Source of the DNA: Nemopilema nomurai
Taxonomy: Eukaryota > Cnidaria > Scyphozoa > Rhizostomeae > Rhizostomatidae
Length of the DNA: 64,000 nt
NCBI GenBank assembly: GCA_003864495.1
Contig: ML133401.1
Location: forward strand, 6,315,189-6,379,188
Direction of reading: 5' to 3'
The position numbers and the translations under genes were made by a program. Shown one piece after another: positions 14,001 through 26,200 of this stretch. The notes below the pieces were generated by a model. That model did no database searches. It saw only the letters and a list, made by a program, of their open reading frames with translations, and was not told the DNA's origin. The stretch's first letter is position 1. Each line of letters opens with the position of its first letter.

Positions 14001-17000
14001 ATTGGATCCTTCTCTAGAAAGCACGACAGGATCGCTTAGATCTGTAGTTCATTATCTCCATTGCAGCACCGAGTATATTTACCTTTGTAGGTAGCAGTGC
14101 CTTGCTCTTGATACTTTCGAAGATAAGCTCAAATTTATGTCAAACAATTATTATTTCCGATCAATCTAGCAAGGCTGGGTCTCCTTTGCTCTTTAACAGC
14201 GCATATAGCTTGTCTTAAATATGTAAATACCTCAAACAGGCATAAGTGCGATATTAGAAAACTTCATGTTGTGAAACTTAAGTTACCAAGGGATATAAAA
14301 GTTTAAGAATGCAAAGGAAAGAATTTTTGAGGTTTCAACATTCTTCACGGGGTTTTACTGAGATTGGAAAAGCTACTATTCAGATGATACTTCGGTTTAG
14401 GTTCTATATTTCAAAGGCAAATGTCTTAGTTTGCTTGATAAAACTTCGTTAAACTTCTGTTTCATTTTCAAACTACTTCATGACTTTGATGGTTGAGAGA
14501 TAATTTTGTTAATCATTCTTTTACAGCTGTTGCTGGAATCAGGTGCCGATATAAACCTGTTAGACGAAGACAAGAATTCTCCTTTACATGTGAAGTGTTA
14601 TGGCGAAAGCGAGGAGCCTACTCAACTTGAGTGCATTAACAAACTGGTATGTTGCTAAAAAAGTAGAAACATGCACTTTCTATCTATCGTTTCCATGCAT
14701 AAAACAACAATATGCGACTTCTGTAATGCATGACTGTTCGATAGGTTGCATTTAGCTGTTACCTATTATGCTTGATTATATGACAATATTAATTCCTTAT
14801 AATTATTTCTAATTTAATTATTACCATAATGCTGAAGTGGCTTTTGTACTTGAAACTTTAGTTATCGTAGGCCTATTTTATCTAATAACTGCCAAATTAA
14901 TTGACAAGAAAAGCACATTTTTGTCGAAGAACTAAGAAATAAAACTAGCAAGCGAAATCTTTGGCCCTGGTTCTGGAAACCCTTGTTCTTAGGGATAGTT
15001 TCATGTTTTTGGTAGCTGAAAAACTGTGCTTGGCTCCTGATAAATGTTGAAACGTAGTAAGCCGTATAAAGCCATTGATTTAGATTCAAACAAGTAGTGT
15101 ATTTCTATCTGTTGTTTTATATAGATCGAGAAGCGGATTTCGCTGGTGACACGTAACCGGAGAGATCTGATGCCTATTCACTGCTGCGCGATGCAAGGAA
15201 GAATAGACGGCATTCAGGCACTGCTTGCTGCAGATGCAGAAGGGGCAATCAGACTCTCATTGCAAACCGAAACGGTACTTAGGTTCTTTTTCGTTGACTT
15301 TTCGTTGACCTTGACGTAAATTTGAGTTTCAGTATGTTCCCACTTGGGCTCCAAATGTTTTTACAAACACTGAGACATTGTGATACCTGTATATCGTACA
15401 TTGATTAAACAGAAAGTTGCTTAATGAACAAACTTTGTTCAGTACAGTTTCATTTTCTGGACAGTCTTGAGTCCATGAAGTGATAACCACTCACCACATT
15501 CGACGTATTCTTTCTCTCAATGGACTCAATCGCGCGCTCCTCCGCATCAAATGTGGTCATGGACAAAGCTTCTTCTCGTTGCTCGAGTGAATTGGAAAAC
15601 GCCGTACACGTCACTTTTATCGCTGTCGTTTGATGCCTAGTCATGTTTGATGCATACGAATCACACGACAATCTGTTTTCTTTAGGATCTTCCTCCCAGC
15701 CTTGTTCATCTTGCAATCGCCAATAACCACTTGGATGCTGCTCTTTGGTTTGTATATTCATCTTCATTTCTCTTGAGAAGCCACCCAAATAGCAAAGCAC
15801 ATCGCTTCTTTGTAAATCTCTCTATTTTTCTCTTAAAAAGTAGAAGGATGCCAACTGCACAGAAACAACGAGGTGCTTTAAAGCGTAAAATTCCTAAGAG
15901 GCTGCGGTGATTGTGGAAATCAATGGTCACCATCGTCTTAAGAAGACACCGAAGTTTATTGAGAGAGTGTTTCTATCAAGAAACCCAGCCTATGAATTGA
16001 ACGTATAAAGTATGCCTCTTGGGTATAAGCATAAGGAATATACCTCGGGTATATTTATGTACTGTTCTTTGCATCTTTTTTAAAAATCTGTAATTTCTTT
16101 GTTTACCATAGGCTGCTCAGCAATTCTTTCAATTTCAAGGAGAGTGAACCGGACCTTTTGCTTGAAAAACTGCTGATGGACAAAATTCCCTGGTGAGGCC
16201 CAGCTACTACTTATAATCTTCATAAACCTTAGGGTACGATAAACCTTCCGTAATAAAATGACATGGTGTTCCTTCGTTATAGAACCGAATCTATATACCT
16301 ACATGTTTTTCATATAACTTAACCTACTGTAAAACAGAACAAGAACTTTTCTGGAATATATTTTATAATTTCCAAAAAGTGAAAAATGAGAAATAAAAAT
16401 CAAAATAGTATATATTGTTTTTAATCACAATCATTGAGCTTGTGTCTGAGTAGATGATCTTTAGCATAATATGATTTTTTTGTGTAAGACACATTACCTG
16501 GGTTTAAGTTTACATCTCATTTTATAAGAAGCACATCAAACCCGAAATCAAAAAGCTGTTTCCTATACTGTATATTGTACTAGGACACTACTGTATATCC
16601 TGACTCTACGCTGTTATTGCAACCGAGTTGAAGTTTCACTATGTATCGTTCACATGATATTGGCTTCGCTGGTGAGAGAGAAAAAGAATGTGCCGAAAAA
16701 TAATGGCATTTGTATAGTAAATTCGACATGGGCAGCATCATAAATTAATTTAAAATTTAAATATTCGAAGAAAATCTTCTATAACAGATTCACTGTCTGT
16801 TTCTGTTGTGATTCTAAATCCAATAATGCCGATGCTTTTAGCAGGTGTACTCTTGTTACTTGTCCTTTTCACTGTTTTGATCGAAATTTTACAGCGATGA
16901 TTTCACAGCAACAATCGAGCTTTTACTTTCATCTGGTGCTTCGACAAACAACTTTTATTCACAAGGAAACACGTAAGTTTTCAATCAACATTCAAAATGG

Positions 17001-18820
17001 TTTACGCATCTATTGCCATAGAAGCTATTTTTGCTTTTTAATACCAAGCATAGTACAGCCATGAGTGGAAAATTTGGCCTTCTGTTCTCCCTTATCGATT
17101 GGGTTTACTTACACCAAGTACCATGCGGACGTCCAGAGAAGGGCCTTTAAATGACCAATTCTTTCAAAAAGATGTATCGCTTTCTGTATGCAGCAATGAT
17201 GGCCACAATGGTTTGTCTCTTTGCCCAACGGACAGGTCTAGAAAACCACAAAGGACACTTCCGGGCTCCCTATGAGAGACAAACTACAAAGAGAGACTGT
17301 AGTTGTCTGCCGCCATAATTCTATTAAGCAGATATGAACAATATTTTCGATGTAATCCAATCCCTCTCCTTGTCAGGCTGTTTGATCTTTTTTCATTTGA
17401 TAACCCTTTGATTGCTTAACAAGCCGAGGTAAAATGCAGAACTCCCCTTTGTAGTCTGATTTTACACCCACAAGCTCATGTATAGAGGCGAATTCATTAT
17501 TGCATTGTCATTTTATTTGCATCCATAGGCCATTACACTTAGCCGCATCCCAGAAGCACATGACTGACGTTCTAGAGTTGCTTATTGGGCATGGCTCTGA
17601 CGTCGATACGCTGAACGAGGACAGACACACCCCCCTGTTTTATGCCGCCAAGACAAACAACCTGCATGGTGCAAAGATTCTTCTTGAGCAAGGTCAGCGT
17701 ATTATCAAGATTTAATAATAATCATCGTGGTCCTTAGCTAAACCATGTAATGCACTCAGGCATTCTTACTGTCGAAGGATGTGTCCTTCTCCTTAAACAG
17801 TTAATGTCTTTGAGATCACACGGTGAGGCGGTAACAAAGGTCCTATCCACGCCAAGAACCATACGCACCATTCTTTTTAGTTATTTGGAATGTTAATCAT
17901 AAGGAACTATATTGCCAAGAGATTATCAGGTGTGCGGCATGAACTAATTTATTTTGTTTAGAGTAGCTAGTCATGTATCTTTATCCATTCGACATATCAA
18001 TATACCTGAAGAATTATTGTGTAAAAGTTCATGGTTAATGCAAAGGTTGTGAACAAGATATGGATATGTTCGTAACTCTCATTTTAGGCGCCGATTTTCG
18101 AATTAGAAATTATCAAGGACAAACAGCTTTCGACTTGATACCAGACTACGACGAATGGATTGAGAGCCAACATTTCACAGGAGACATTTTGGCACGACTC
18201 AAAGGTGAATTTAGTTTCAATGCAATCGTAGTATTTGACACCAGAGCAAATAATATTGTCATTGTCAACTATCATGGTTAGTCTTGACAACCAGAGATGC
18301 AGAGGCTGTTTCGTGAAATAGCAAATTAGGCTTGCAGGTTTCTCGTATTTTTGGTTATCTCAATTCTTAAATGTGCACCGAGCTCAAATATTTCCCAAGT
18401 CTTGCTTTCCTTAGGCACCTTTTTTTCTTCAGGAAATCCCCCAACAGTCTCCAACTCGACGGTTTCTTTTTTAACAACGATTATTATGTGTTTAAGGAAA
18501 AACATAGGCAACATTTTTCCATAAAATAAAAAAGAATTAGTTCCTGTGAGGGCTTTGAAATGCAATCAACTTGTGCACCTATAAACGGGTTTCTTCTTTG
18601 ACAACTGTGAAGCATTTCTATCTAGCTTTCAAATTTGTCAGAGATCTAACTCAACTTTTCTTTTGTAGCATACAGTCTTAAGCAAGCTAGGGACCTAGTT
18701 CGGGTTATATCCAAGAAAATCCAAAATGCCGAGCGACAGCCGGATAGGGGATTCTCTAATGAACGAAGGATGATTAAAACACACAAGCTTCCGGCTTTAC
18801 TTCCTCCATTGAAGAGATGA
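2074..18820 (+). CDS. Calponin-homology-like plus ankyrin-repeat protein, about 34 exons
   Basis: Exons by frame, phase and GT..AG: 2074-2268, 2603-2631, 2940-3033, 3247-3285, 3914-3939, 4285-4353, 4818-4899, 5452-5541, 6283-6368, 6787-6827, 7137-7321, 7674-7732, 8460-8505, 8915-9005, 9298-9358, 9551-9615, 9655-9696, 10178-10254, 10557-10606, 10854-10950, 11374-11469, 11782-11892, 12173-12272, 12638-12758, 13144-13207, 13706-13795, 14527-14646, 15125-15274, 15686-15747, 16112-16192, 16895-16972, 17529-17692, 18088-18204, 18669-18820. The sum is 3030 nt. Residues about 95-208 resemble a calponin homology domain (RVLAALVNSF, then NPFEAEDLVEGD). Residues about 210-250 look helical and coiled. 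The middle is unassigned. From about 476 to 959 there are eight or more ankyrin repeats (NTPLHLAAS, TAMHIACRNG, STLLHTAAYFG). The C-terminus is basic. The role is probably protein binding or cytoskeletal, by inference only. The 9298-9696 exons are doubtful because that chain has an in-frame TGA at 9345-9347. Confidence 0.85.
7915..7989 (+). repeat. Five-copy 15-bp minisatellite in an intron
   Basis: Five successive 15-base units of the form AAAATGACCAGAGAC. The first three are nearly identical and the last two have diverged. It lies in the intron after the 7674-7732 exon of the CH-ankyrin gene. Confidence 0.9.
9009..9050 (+). repeat. Imperfect ATT trinucleotide repeat
   Basis: An imperfect (ATT)n run directly after the donor of the 8915-9005 exon. 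It stays open in the exon frame for several codons, so slippage here could change the intron start but not the mature protein. Confidence 0.8.
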
Positions 18821-20247
18821 AAAGTGCACACGTGAAAACCTTTCATAGCATTGTTTGCCAACGTGTTTGTCCTACAGATTTCTACATTAGAAGCAAATGG
18901 AAGCTTTGTCAAGTGTTGGGATGGAGCCTCCCATTGTCTGGAAAGAAACTGAGTTTCATACAAGCTGTAAAAAGGACACACTAGACTGTGAAATTAACTT
19001 CAGTAGCTTCAGTGGAGCCACAAATTAGATGTTAACAGTGGACATTGGACACACGTTAACTTGTAAAAAGAAGATGTTCATGGCAAAATTTTGTAAAAAT
19101 CATTATTTTATGTAAGTCAGGATATATAAATCTTATGTCTGGTTTTGCGAAAGTCAATGCCATTTCTTACGACCTTCCAATCTTTACTTCGATCTCGAAA
19201 TCTGTACAAGAGCCTGTTTAATCAGCGCAACACAATCAAAAAATTATATTTTTTTAAAAAATGCATAAAATAGCAATGTTCGTAATCGGTGTTATTTTTT
19301 GAGAAATTATCCTGCGTTTCTTATGAAAATCATTGCAATGAACCTGTCCAGCTTCCACCCGCATCGCCAAGAAATCTCCTGGATTTCGAAACAAGCCTTC
19401 AAGTGAAGATTCTAAAACTAGGTGACTTGAATATCTTCTAAAGAAGTGTCAACCGCTTTCTACGCCAATTCTCCGATCCAGGTTGGCGTCATCAATTTTG
19501 TATCTCAATATTGATGACGACCCTTCCCAAAATTGTCTTCAGAATTGAAATCTTCATCCTTCAATTAATTTGTTCTAAAAAATCGTGTTGTTTGGACCAT
19601 TCGGTCGCTAGCTACTTTGTTTGGAATAATCAGATTTTTCTTTAGATCTGACTGAGATTTGCATCTGTAGTGAAATTTTTTCACTGCACCAGCAAATTCC
19701 ATTGGAGTGTATAGGAAAAGCTAAATTTCTAGAATGGGTTAATTCGCAGCCTGACGGTCCAAACACTCATAAAATTTTCGGTACAGAATAATTTCAACAT
19801 GGAGATTCCATTTCCATGATCCATTTTTGCCATATATAAGATAAAAAATTGCTCGAATCCGAGAATTGGAATGAAATGTATAAGAAAAGCTAAATTTCTA
19901 GAATGGGTTTATTCACAGCCTGACGGCCAAACACTTAGAAATTTACGGCACAGACTAATTTCAATATGAATATTCCAATTCGACGATCTATTTCTGCCTA
20001 ATGCGAAGTTAAAAATTTTCCTGGATCGTTTAAAAATAATAAACCTATTACAAAACAAAATAAACATGTTATGCGTTCGCCATTTTGGACGGACCTCGTT
20101 TGCAATGTTAATAACAGAAATGTGCAACTCCTGAAACAAAACAAAAACCTGCCCCATGAAAACTTGAAAATACAGCTGGTCAGGTTTGTATCTGGTTGGT
20201 GCCTGGGGTTAGATGAGACCACTGAAGTTTGAAGACCCTATGAGATG
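18821..20247. other. Intergenic region between CH-ankyrin gene and RBBP5
   Basis: About 1.4 kb between a stop codon and the next start on the same strand. It should hold the 3' UTR of the first gene and the promoter of the second. No coding segment is supported. The right half is a two-copy tandem duplication, listed separately. Confidence 0.5.
19700..20035 (+). repeat. Two-copy tandem repeat, period about 169 bp
   Basis: The block AAGCTAAATTTCTAGAATGG recurs 169 bases later (near 19719 and 19888). In both copies it is followed by a matching stretch containing CAGCCTGACGG, then CCAAACACT, then CAGA.TAATTTCAA. The copies have point differences and small gaps, so the duplication is not recent. 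Confidence 0.85.
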
Positions 20248-23200
20248 ATGGATCTTGAACTTATACGTAAGTTATTTTGTGTACAGAGAGCACTTGGAGA
20301 TTAGTTCATTTTGGCGCCAGCGTTTCCTTCGGATACAAGGGTATAACATGTACCTCCCACAACCTAATATTACATCATGTACTTCCCATAACAATTTAGG
20401 ATAAATTTAGTTCTTGCTGTTTCCTTGTATTTAATGACTTCTTTGTGACAAATGGCAATGGAATATCAGTGACCACCCCTTGTAACTAACTATTATATTT
20501 CATAGTTTTAGATACAGGGCTCTCCTAGAAACATCATAATAGCACTTGTTATTATAATTATATAATTAGCACTAAAATGTAAAGCTAAAATACAACCATA
20601 TACCTAGACAGCCATGAAATGTTAAGTTTAAGTTTTGACTTAACAAAAAATTTCTCCTTTTCAATGTTGTTTTCTTTTTATTGTTGTTTTCTTGATTAAA
20701 AGCTTTTTTGCTTGCATTTCACAGAATCATTTGGTCAGAGTTATCCTGAGGTCAGTTTTTTTCATTTACCATTTCAATTTGACAGTTTTTTCATTTTAAT
20801 TTGCAACATAGAGAGCAACAGATATATAAGTTGTCAAAGTATTCAAGAACTTGCTAATATGCGGATATATGTAAAATTGTACTTGAGTACTTTTACATTG
20901 ATGAGAATTTTCTAGATAAACAGTTACTAAATATTAAGCACAAAACTTGTTTATTCTCATTTTGGACAAGCCAAGAACTACAGGAAGATTTTGATTCATA
21001 ACTAATGACATCTCTAGCTTGTGAAAACCCTAAAAATGTTATGTGTGTCTTTATAACACTAATATCTTTTTTGTTACAGGAATTTGATGGCACCCTTGAT
21101 TCGATAAGTGCTGCCCTTACTTGTGCTTTCAACAGAACAGGATCTCTCTTAGCAGTCGGTTGCAATGATGGGCGTTTGGTTGTCTGGGACTTCTTAACAA
21201 GAGGGATTGCAAAAGTTTATAATGCACATGTGCATCCTGTATGCTCAGTGAGGTTTGTCTATCAATATTTGAAACATTACCTACTGGTTTTAATTTGCCT
21301 AATCGCTGTTATATTCTGTTTAATTATCATTGTGTCTAATCTTAATCGAAATTATCATTATGAAAGGAACTCAGCTTTTCTTTACTCAGAGTGATCTGTT
21401 ATTCAATCCTTTGACAGTTGGAGCCGTAATGGGAAGAAGTTACTGAGTGCCTCTACAGACTGGAATGTGGCTGTTTGGGATGTTCTATCTGGTGACTGTG
21501 AGCATAGATACAGATTTCCATCAGCAATCCACAAAGTCCAGTTTCATCCTCGGAGCAAGTAAGTTGAATCTCTGTTATTTTGGAATTATCATCTTGAATA
21601 TTGTGAATCGGATGTGGTCAATAATAAATTCTTTCAAGATTGATGTAACAAAAACAGAATGTATGTAGTGTTTGTATGAATCTTTACTTTGTGCAAGGAA
21701 AAAATTTACCAAGGTATAAATTGTCAAAATACATGTTTTCTAAAGTTGAAATATATCTGAAATTGTCAAAACTTGGTATTTTTGTTTTTCAATCTCCTGC
21801 TAGTACTGTTTATGATTATCTCATGATATTGATGACAAGCATCTTATTCTATCACATATTAAGGCTTATTCAACACCGCCTATGTTTTTATCCTAGCAAA
21901 AAATTTCTTGTTTGCCCAATGAAACATCAACCAGTACTAGTTGAAATTGATGGACATAATCATGTTCTACCAGTTGGCGGAGAGGTAGATTATTTCCCAT
22001 ACAGATCATATTTGTGGTGATGTTATAATATATAGTTTCAAACATTTACATCAAATTATATTGTTTTTGTCACCAGCTAGATAGAGTCATATTTCATCCT
22101 TTGATTTATGTGCAATGTGTTTCCATGCATTTGCTCTCGTGGTGACTGTAAATTTATGGTACTTATATATTATATGTTTACTTGACATGCATTGAAGGCA
22201 GCTTTGTTATAGCTGAAGGATGTTATAAAGTAAGGGTATCTATTTTTACTATTATTACTTTTGCAGTGTGAGCAAAATATAGTTGCAGCTTTTGATAGAA
22301 AAGGGGAATACATATTCACAGGAAATGCCAGGGGAAAGGTTTGTGCTGCTTTTAAGGTTTCAAATTTTCTTAATGCTTCCTGCTTAGCCTTTCTTTAATC
22401 TCAAAACTGGAAGTTATTTCCTCCTAGATTTTTTGGCATTACTTTGTATTTGTATCTATTTCTATCTAGCTTCCGGGGATAGATTTTAGGACACTGAAAC
22501 GCTTTTTGCTTGTCAAGCAATGCCCTAGCCCTTCCACTCGATGTGAACACTTTATCACTGGAATTACAGAGAGCTGGCGACTCTCCTTACTCTGTGTGCA
22601 AGTTTGGTCATGCCAGGGACTCGAACCACAGACCTCTGGGTCCATAGTCAGGGCCTCTTACCACTGAACCATCCTCATCATCCATTTGCTCTTCTCTATC
22701 AATCTTGTGGCTTAATTTTGGAACAAAGAAAGATTCAACACAATTTCTTTTTTTGCTATCTCATTTTTTGTTTTTCATTCAATTAAGGATGGCTTTTGAA
22801 TGGTACTGATTCATTATACAAAACTTTTTGAATTCCATGTTTTTATTGATTCTTCCTTCTTCTAGATTTCAGTTGTAGATACAACAACTCTTGAGGTATG
22901 TGACTCTATTGGCTGATTTTTCATTTTGAAATTGTAATTTATTAAAAAAAATTTAAATTCCCAGATTAGCTAAGTTATCCAATGATTTGGTTTCAATTGT
23001 TTTTTATTGTTTTCTTATTGCTTCTAATTCACTTTAAAAGAATTGACACCATAATTATATTTGAACAGAAGCTACTACTATGTTATCAAGTTTTTGTCAA
23101 TTATTTTTCCCAACCAATAATTATTGGTGGCTAATTTCATAGCTCTTGGTAAGGGATGCTATGTTTTTAGTTAAACCTCTTTTCAGTTGAAGCCTTAAAT

Positions 23201-26200
23201 GTTGCATATAGTTATTCTTTTTGCTGTTATTGCAGGCCTCTCCGTTTAAGGCGCGCGATGAAACTCTCCTGTCGTTACCGAGACGCGCAATAAATCACGC
23301 GCCTGGTTTATAAGCACCCTTTAAATTGCGCTCCTTGTTAATTAATAATTATTATACAAAGAGCCGTGCGGTCGAAATCGATTGATATCTAAATAAACGT
23401 TTGCTTCTTTCAGTCCCTCTTTCGAGGAAATTGTTATTGCCAAGTTAAAGCAAACACCTCTTGAATATATTTCCAGTCAATAACCAATAACCATTGAGGA
23501 ACTACAACAACAATGTGTTAATTTTTTTGCCTTTATTGCTCTATTTAGTAGCTTGCTTAGAGGTTTCTAGATACAAAGTATTTACATGCGAAAACATGCC
23601 GTTTCTGCCTACTTTAACGTGAATATATCTTCTTAATATAACGCGCGCCTTAGCAAGACGAGAAGCGCGTTTGAGCACGCGCCCACAAACATACTCGCGG
23701 AGAGGCCTGATTATTTGTGTTAACTGTTTAGTTTTTTTTAGTATTTTTGTTGACTCTTTTCCTGCCTGAATTACTTCACTTTTTCAAATCTTTAATGATT
23801 TAAGTTTTCTATATGCTACCCCCTTCTCCCTATGTGTCCTGTGTGTGTAACCCAGATGTCACTATTTATTCTCTATTGTTCAAATATAAATACTTTCTTC
23901 ATTGCTATCCTGAGTCAGGGAACTAATCATATTTTAATGTTGTTTTCTGCACAAATTCCTTAATACTGTTCAAATTATCTAAAAAATTATGTTCCTAACT
24001 TGCAAAACTACCTGCTTTAATTAAGCTTAACCTCTTACATTAACTATTTCAATTTCCTCTTTTTTTTAGGTAACAGCATCCTTTAGATGCAGTGCCAGTG
24101 CAACGAGTGCCAATACTGCAATCAAGTCAATAGAATTCTCAAGGCGTGGAAGGTAAAGATGACCATTCCATTTGATTAACGTTGAATTTCTGGCTTTTTT
24201 CTGAAGAATAAAGGCAAAGACACACAGGAGGTCTTTAGACAGTATGTTCTAGTGAAGCCCAAAGCTGCGTTGAATGTTTGAAAGAGTTGAATGTACAGAA
24301 ATAAAAAATAATATACATATGCTTTAGCAACTGGCAACTCTTTGTGAAGCTAAATCTGACAAAGTAGTCTGTAAATTATGATACAATACATACAATGGAG
24401 CTACAGTACAGTGCATTTCAGTGCAAAAGAATGTGGTATGATTCAATACAAAAGAGTGAAAATAAGTGCCATTAAGTTGAATGTTTAGTTTCATATTCAA
24501 TGCTTGTTTTTGTTGCGTTTTATTTAAATGTTTTTTCTTTAATTCCAGCTCTTTTCTGGTGAACTCTCAAGACCGTGTGATACGTGTCTTTGACCGCGAG
24601 ATGGTTTTAAAATGTAAAGATATGACAGAGCCAGAACCTATTCAAAAATTACAAGATTTGGTGAACAGGTCAGATAACCTTTTTATGTTATAATTGTTGG
24701 CTAGATTCCATTATGGCAATTATGATAATCAGCCTACAACAATAAACAGTTGATTCAAGATTTTTAGTTTTACTTCGCACTTCCTGATTTCATTTTTAAA
24801 AGCTAATTTTCAAAATGAAGCATATTGAGGTGTTTGGAGGAGAAGCTAGTCAGATTAGTTCTCAAAGCTTGGTCAAACTCGTTTGTTAATCGTATTTCGA
24901 AGATTTGTCTCATCAGTCTCATGAGTTTTCTCCAGGCACAACTATTATTACTGATGAGTTAAAAGCAATGCTGTTCATAAGATCATTCTAAAGATTCTAT
25001 TCATTTGAAGTTGCTATATTTCGTAATTGTAAACCACATTTAAAACCTTCCTTTGCTTTAGGACCCTTTGGAAAAAGTGTTGTTTTTCCGGTGATGGCGA
25101 TTACATAGTTGCAGGTGAAAACATATTTTCTGACTTGCTTTGTAAATAATTTGATTTTTGCATCCGCTGTTGATCCCTGCCTGCAAATCTCTAGTAGTAG
25201 CATATCGAAACTGAAAATGAGATCAGATATGCATTAGATCTTACTCGCTTTCCTCTCCTTTCACCCTTGTTTCCTCAAAGCATTGCTACTTGAGGCTTGC
25301 AATGATTACTCATGCTCATCACCCGCATACCCACTATGTGATTGATCGATTGACTGTTTGACTGATTGATCGATTGACTGACTGATTAATCGATTGTGTT
25401 TTGCAAAGGCTCATCTCGCCAACACTCGCTGTACATATGGGAAAGAAGCGCTGGCACACTGGTGAAAATATTAAATGGAACGAAGGGAGAGTTGTTGTTG
25501 GATGTTGTGGTATGCTCAAAGATTTCATGTGAATTTCCTCTGGTTTTCTTGAGTAGCTTCCAACACATTCGCGAATAATCTTTATTTCCGTTATGTTCTT
25601 CATTGTGAAATGCTCATCATCTTCCTTCAGGACTTCCCTTCTTCATATTAATACCTGGGTGTAACTTTGGAGCAATTTACCAACGCAAGTATGCTAAGTA
25701 ATGACAAGGCAAAACTGGGATTTTTTAGCTTTTTCATGTTTTGTCTTATTTTAGCATTTCGACTCCCTTGCTTCAATTTTCATGGATCTGTTGTGGAGAG
25801 TTTTCCTGCAAGATATCAATGCTAGGAATTTTTTTCAAACAATATCGTCCTAAATGGTGAGACAAGGACTGATAGTATTTTTGCTTATTATTTACAGTGG
25901 CACCCAATACGCCCCATAATCTGTTCGGTGGCAAGTGGTCTTGTTTCTATTTGGTCACAAACTCATGTGGTAAGCATTCCATTCTTTGAAGTTCAACCTT
26001 GCTTTTTGCAACCAATTAATAACTTATAACTTAAGACTGTTATTGAGCCCAGCTTGTATGAGTCATTATGGTTTTGATGTATTTTTTCCATGTGTTTTTA
26101 ATGAATCGACTGAACCGCGTAGGATATTAACGTCCAATGAGGAAAATGGAACTTGTCATAATTAGTTGATACTGTTTCGAAATGCAATAAATTGGTGATA

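Noticed and set aside
15450..15933. Minus-strand ORFs of 75-116 codons
   Set aside because: They overlap the ankyrin exon at 15686-15747 on the other strand and resemble no protein family.
22608..22680. A functional tRNA gene on the minus strand
   Set aside because: A and B boxes match, but the acceptor and T stems do not pair and a non-tRNA body follows, so SINE is the better call.
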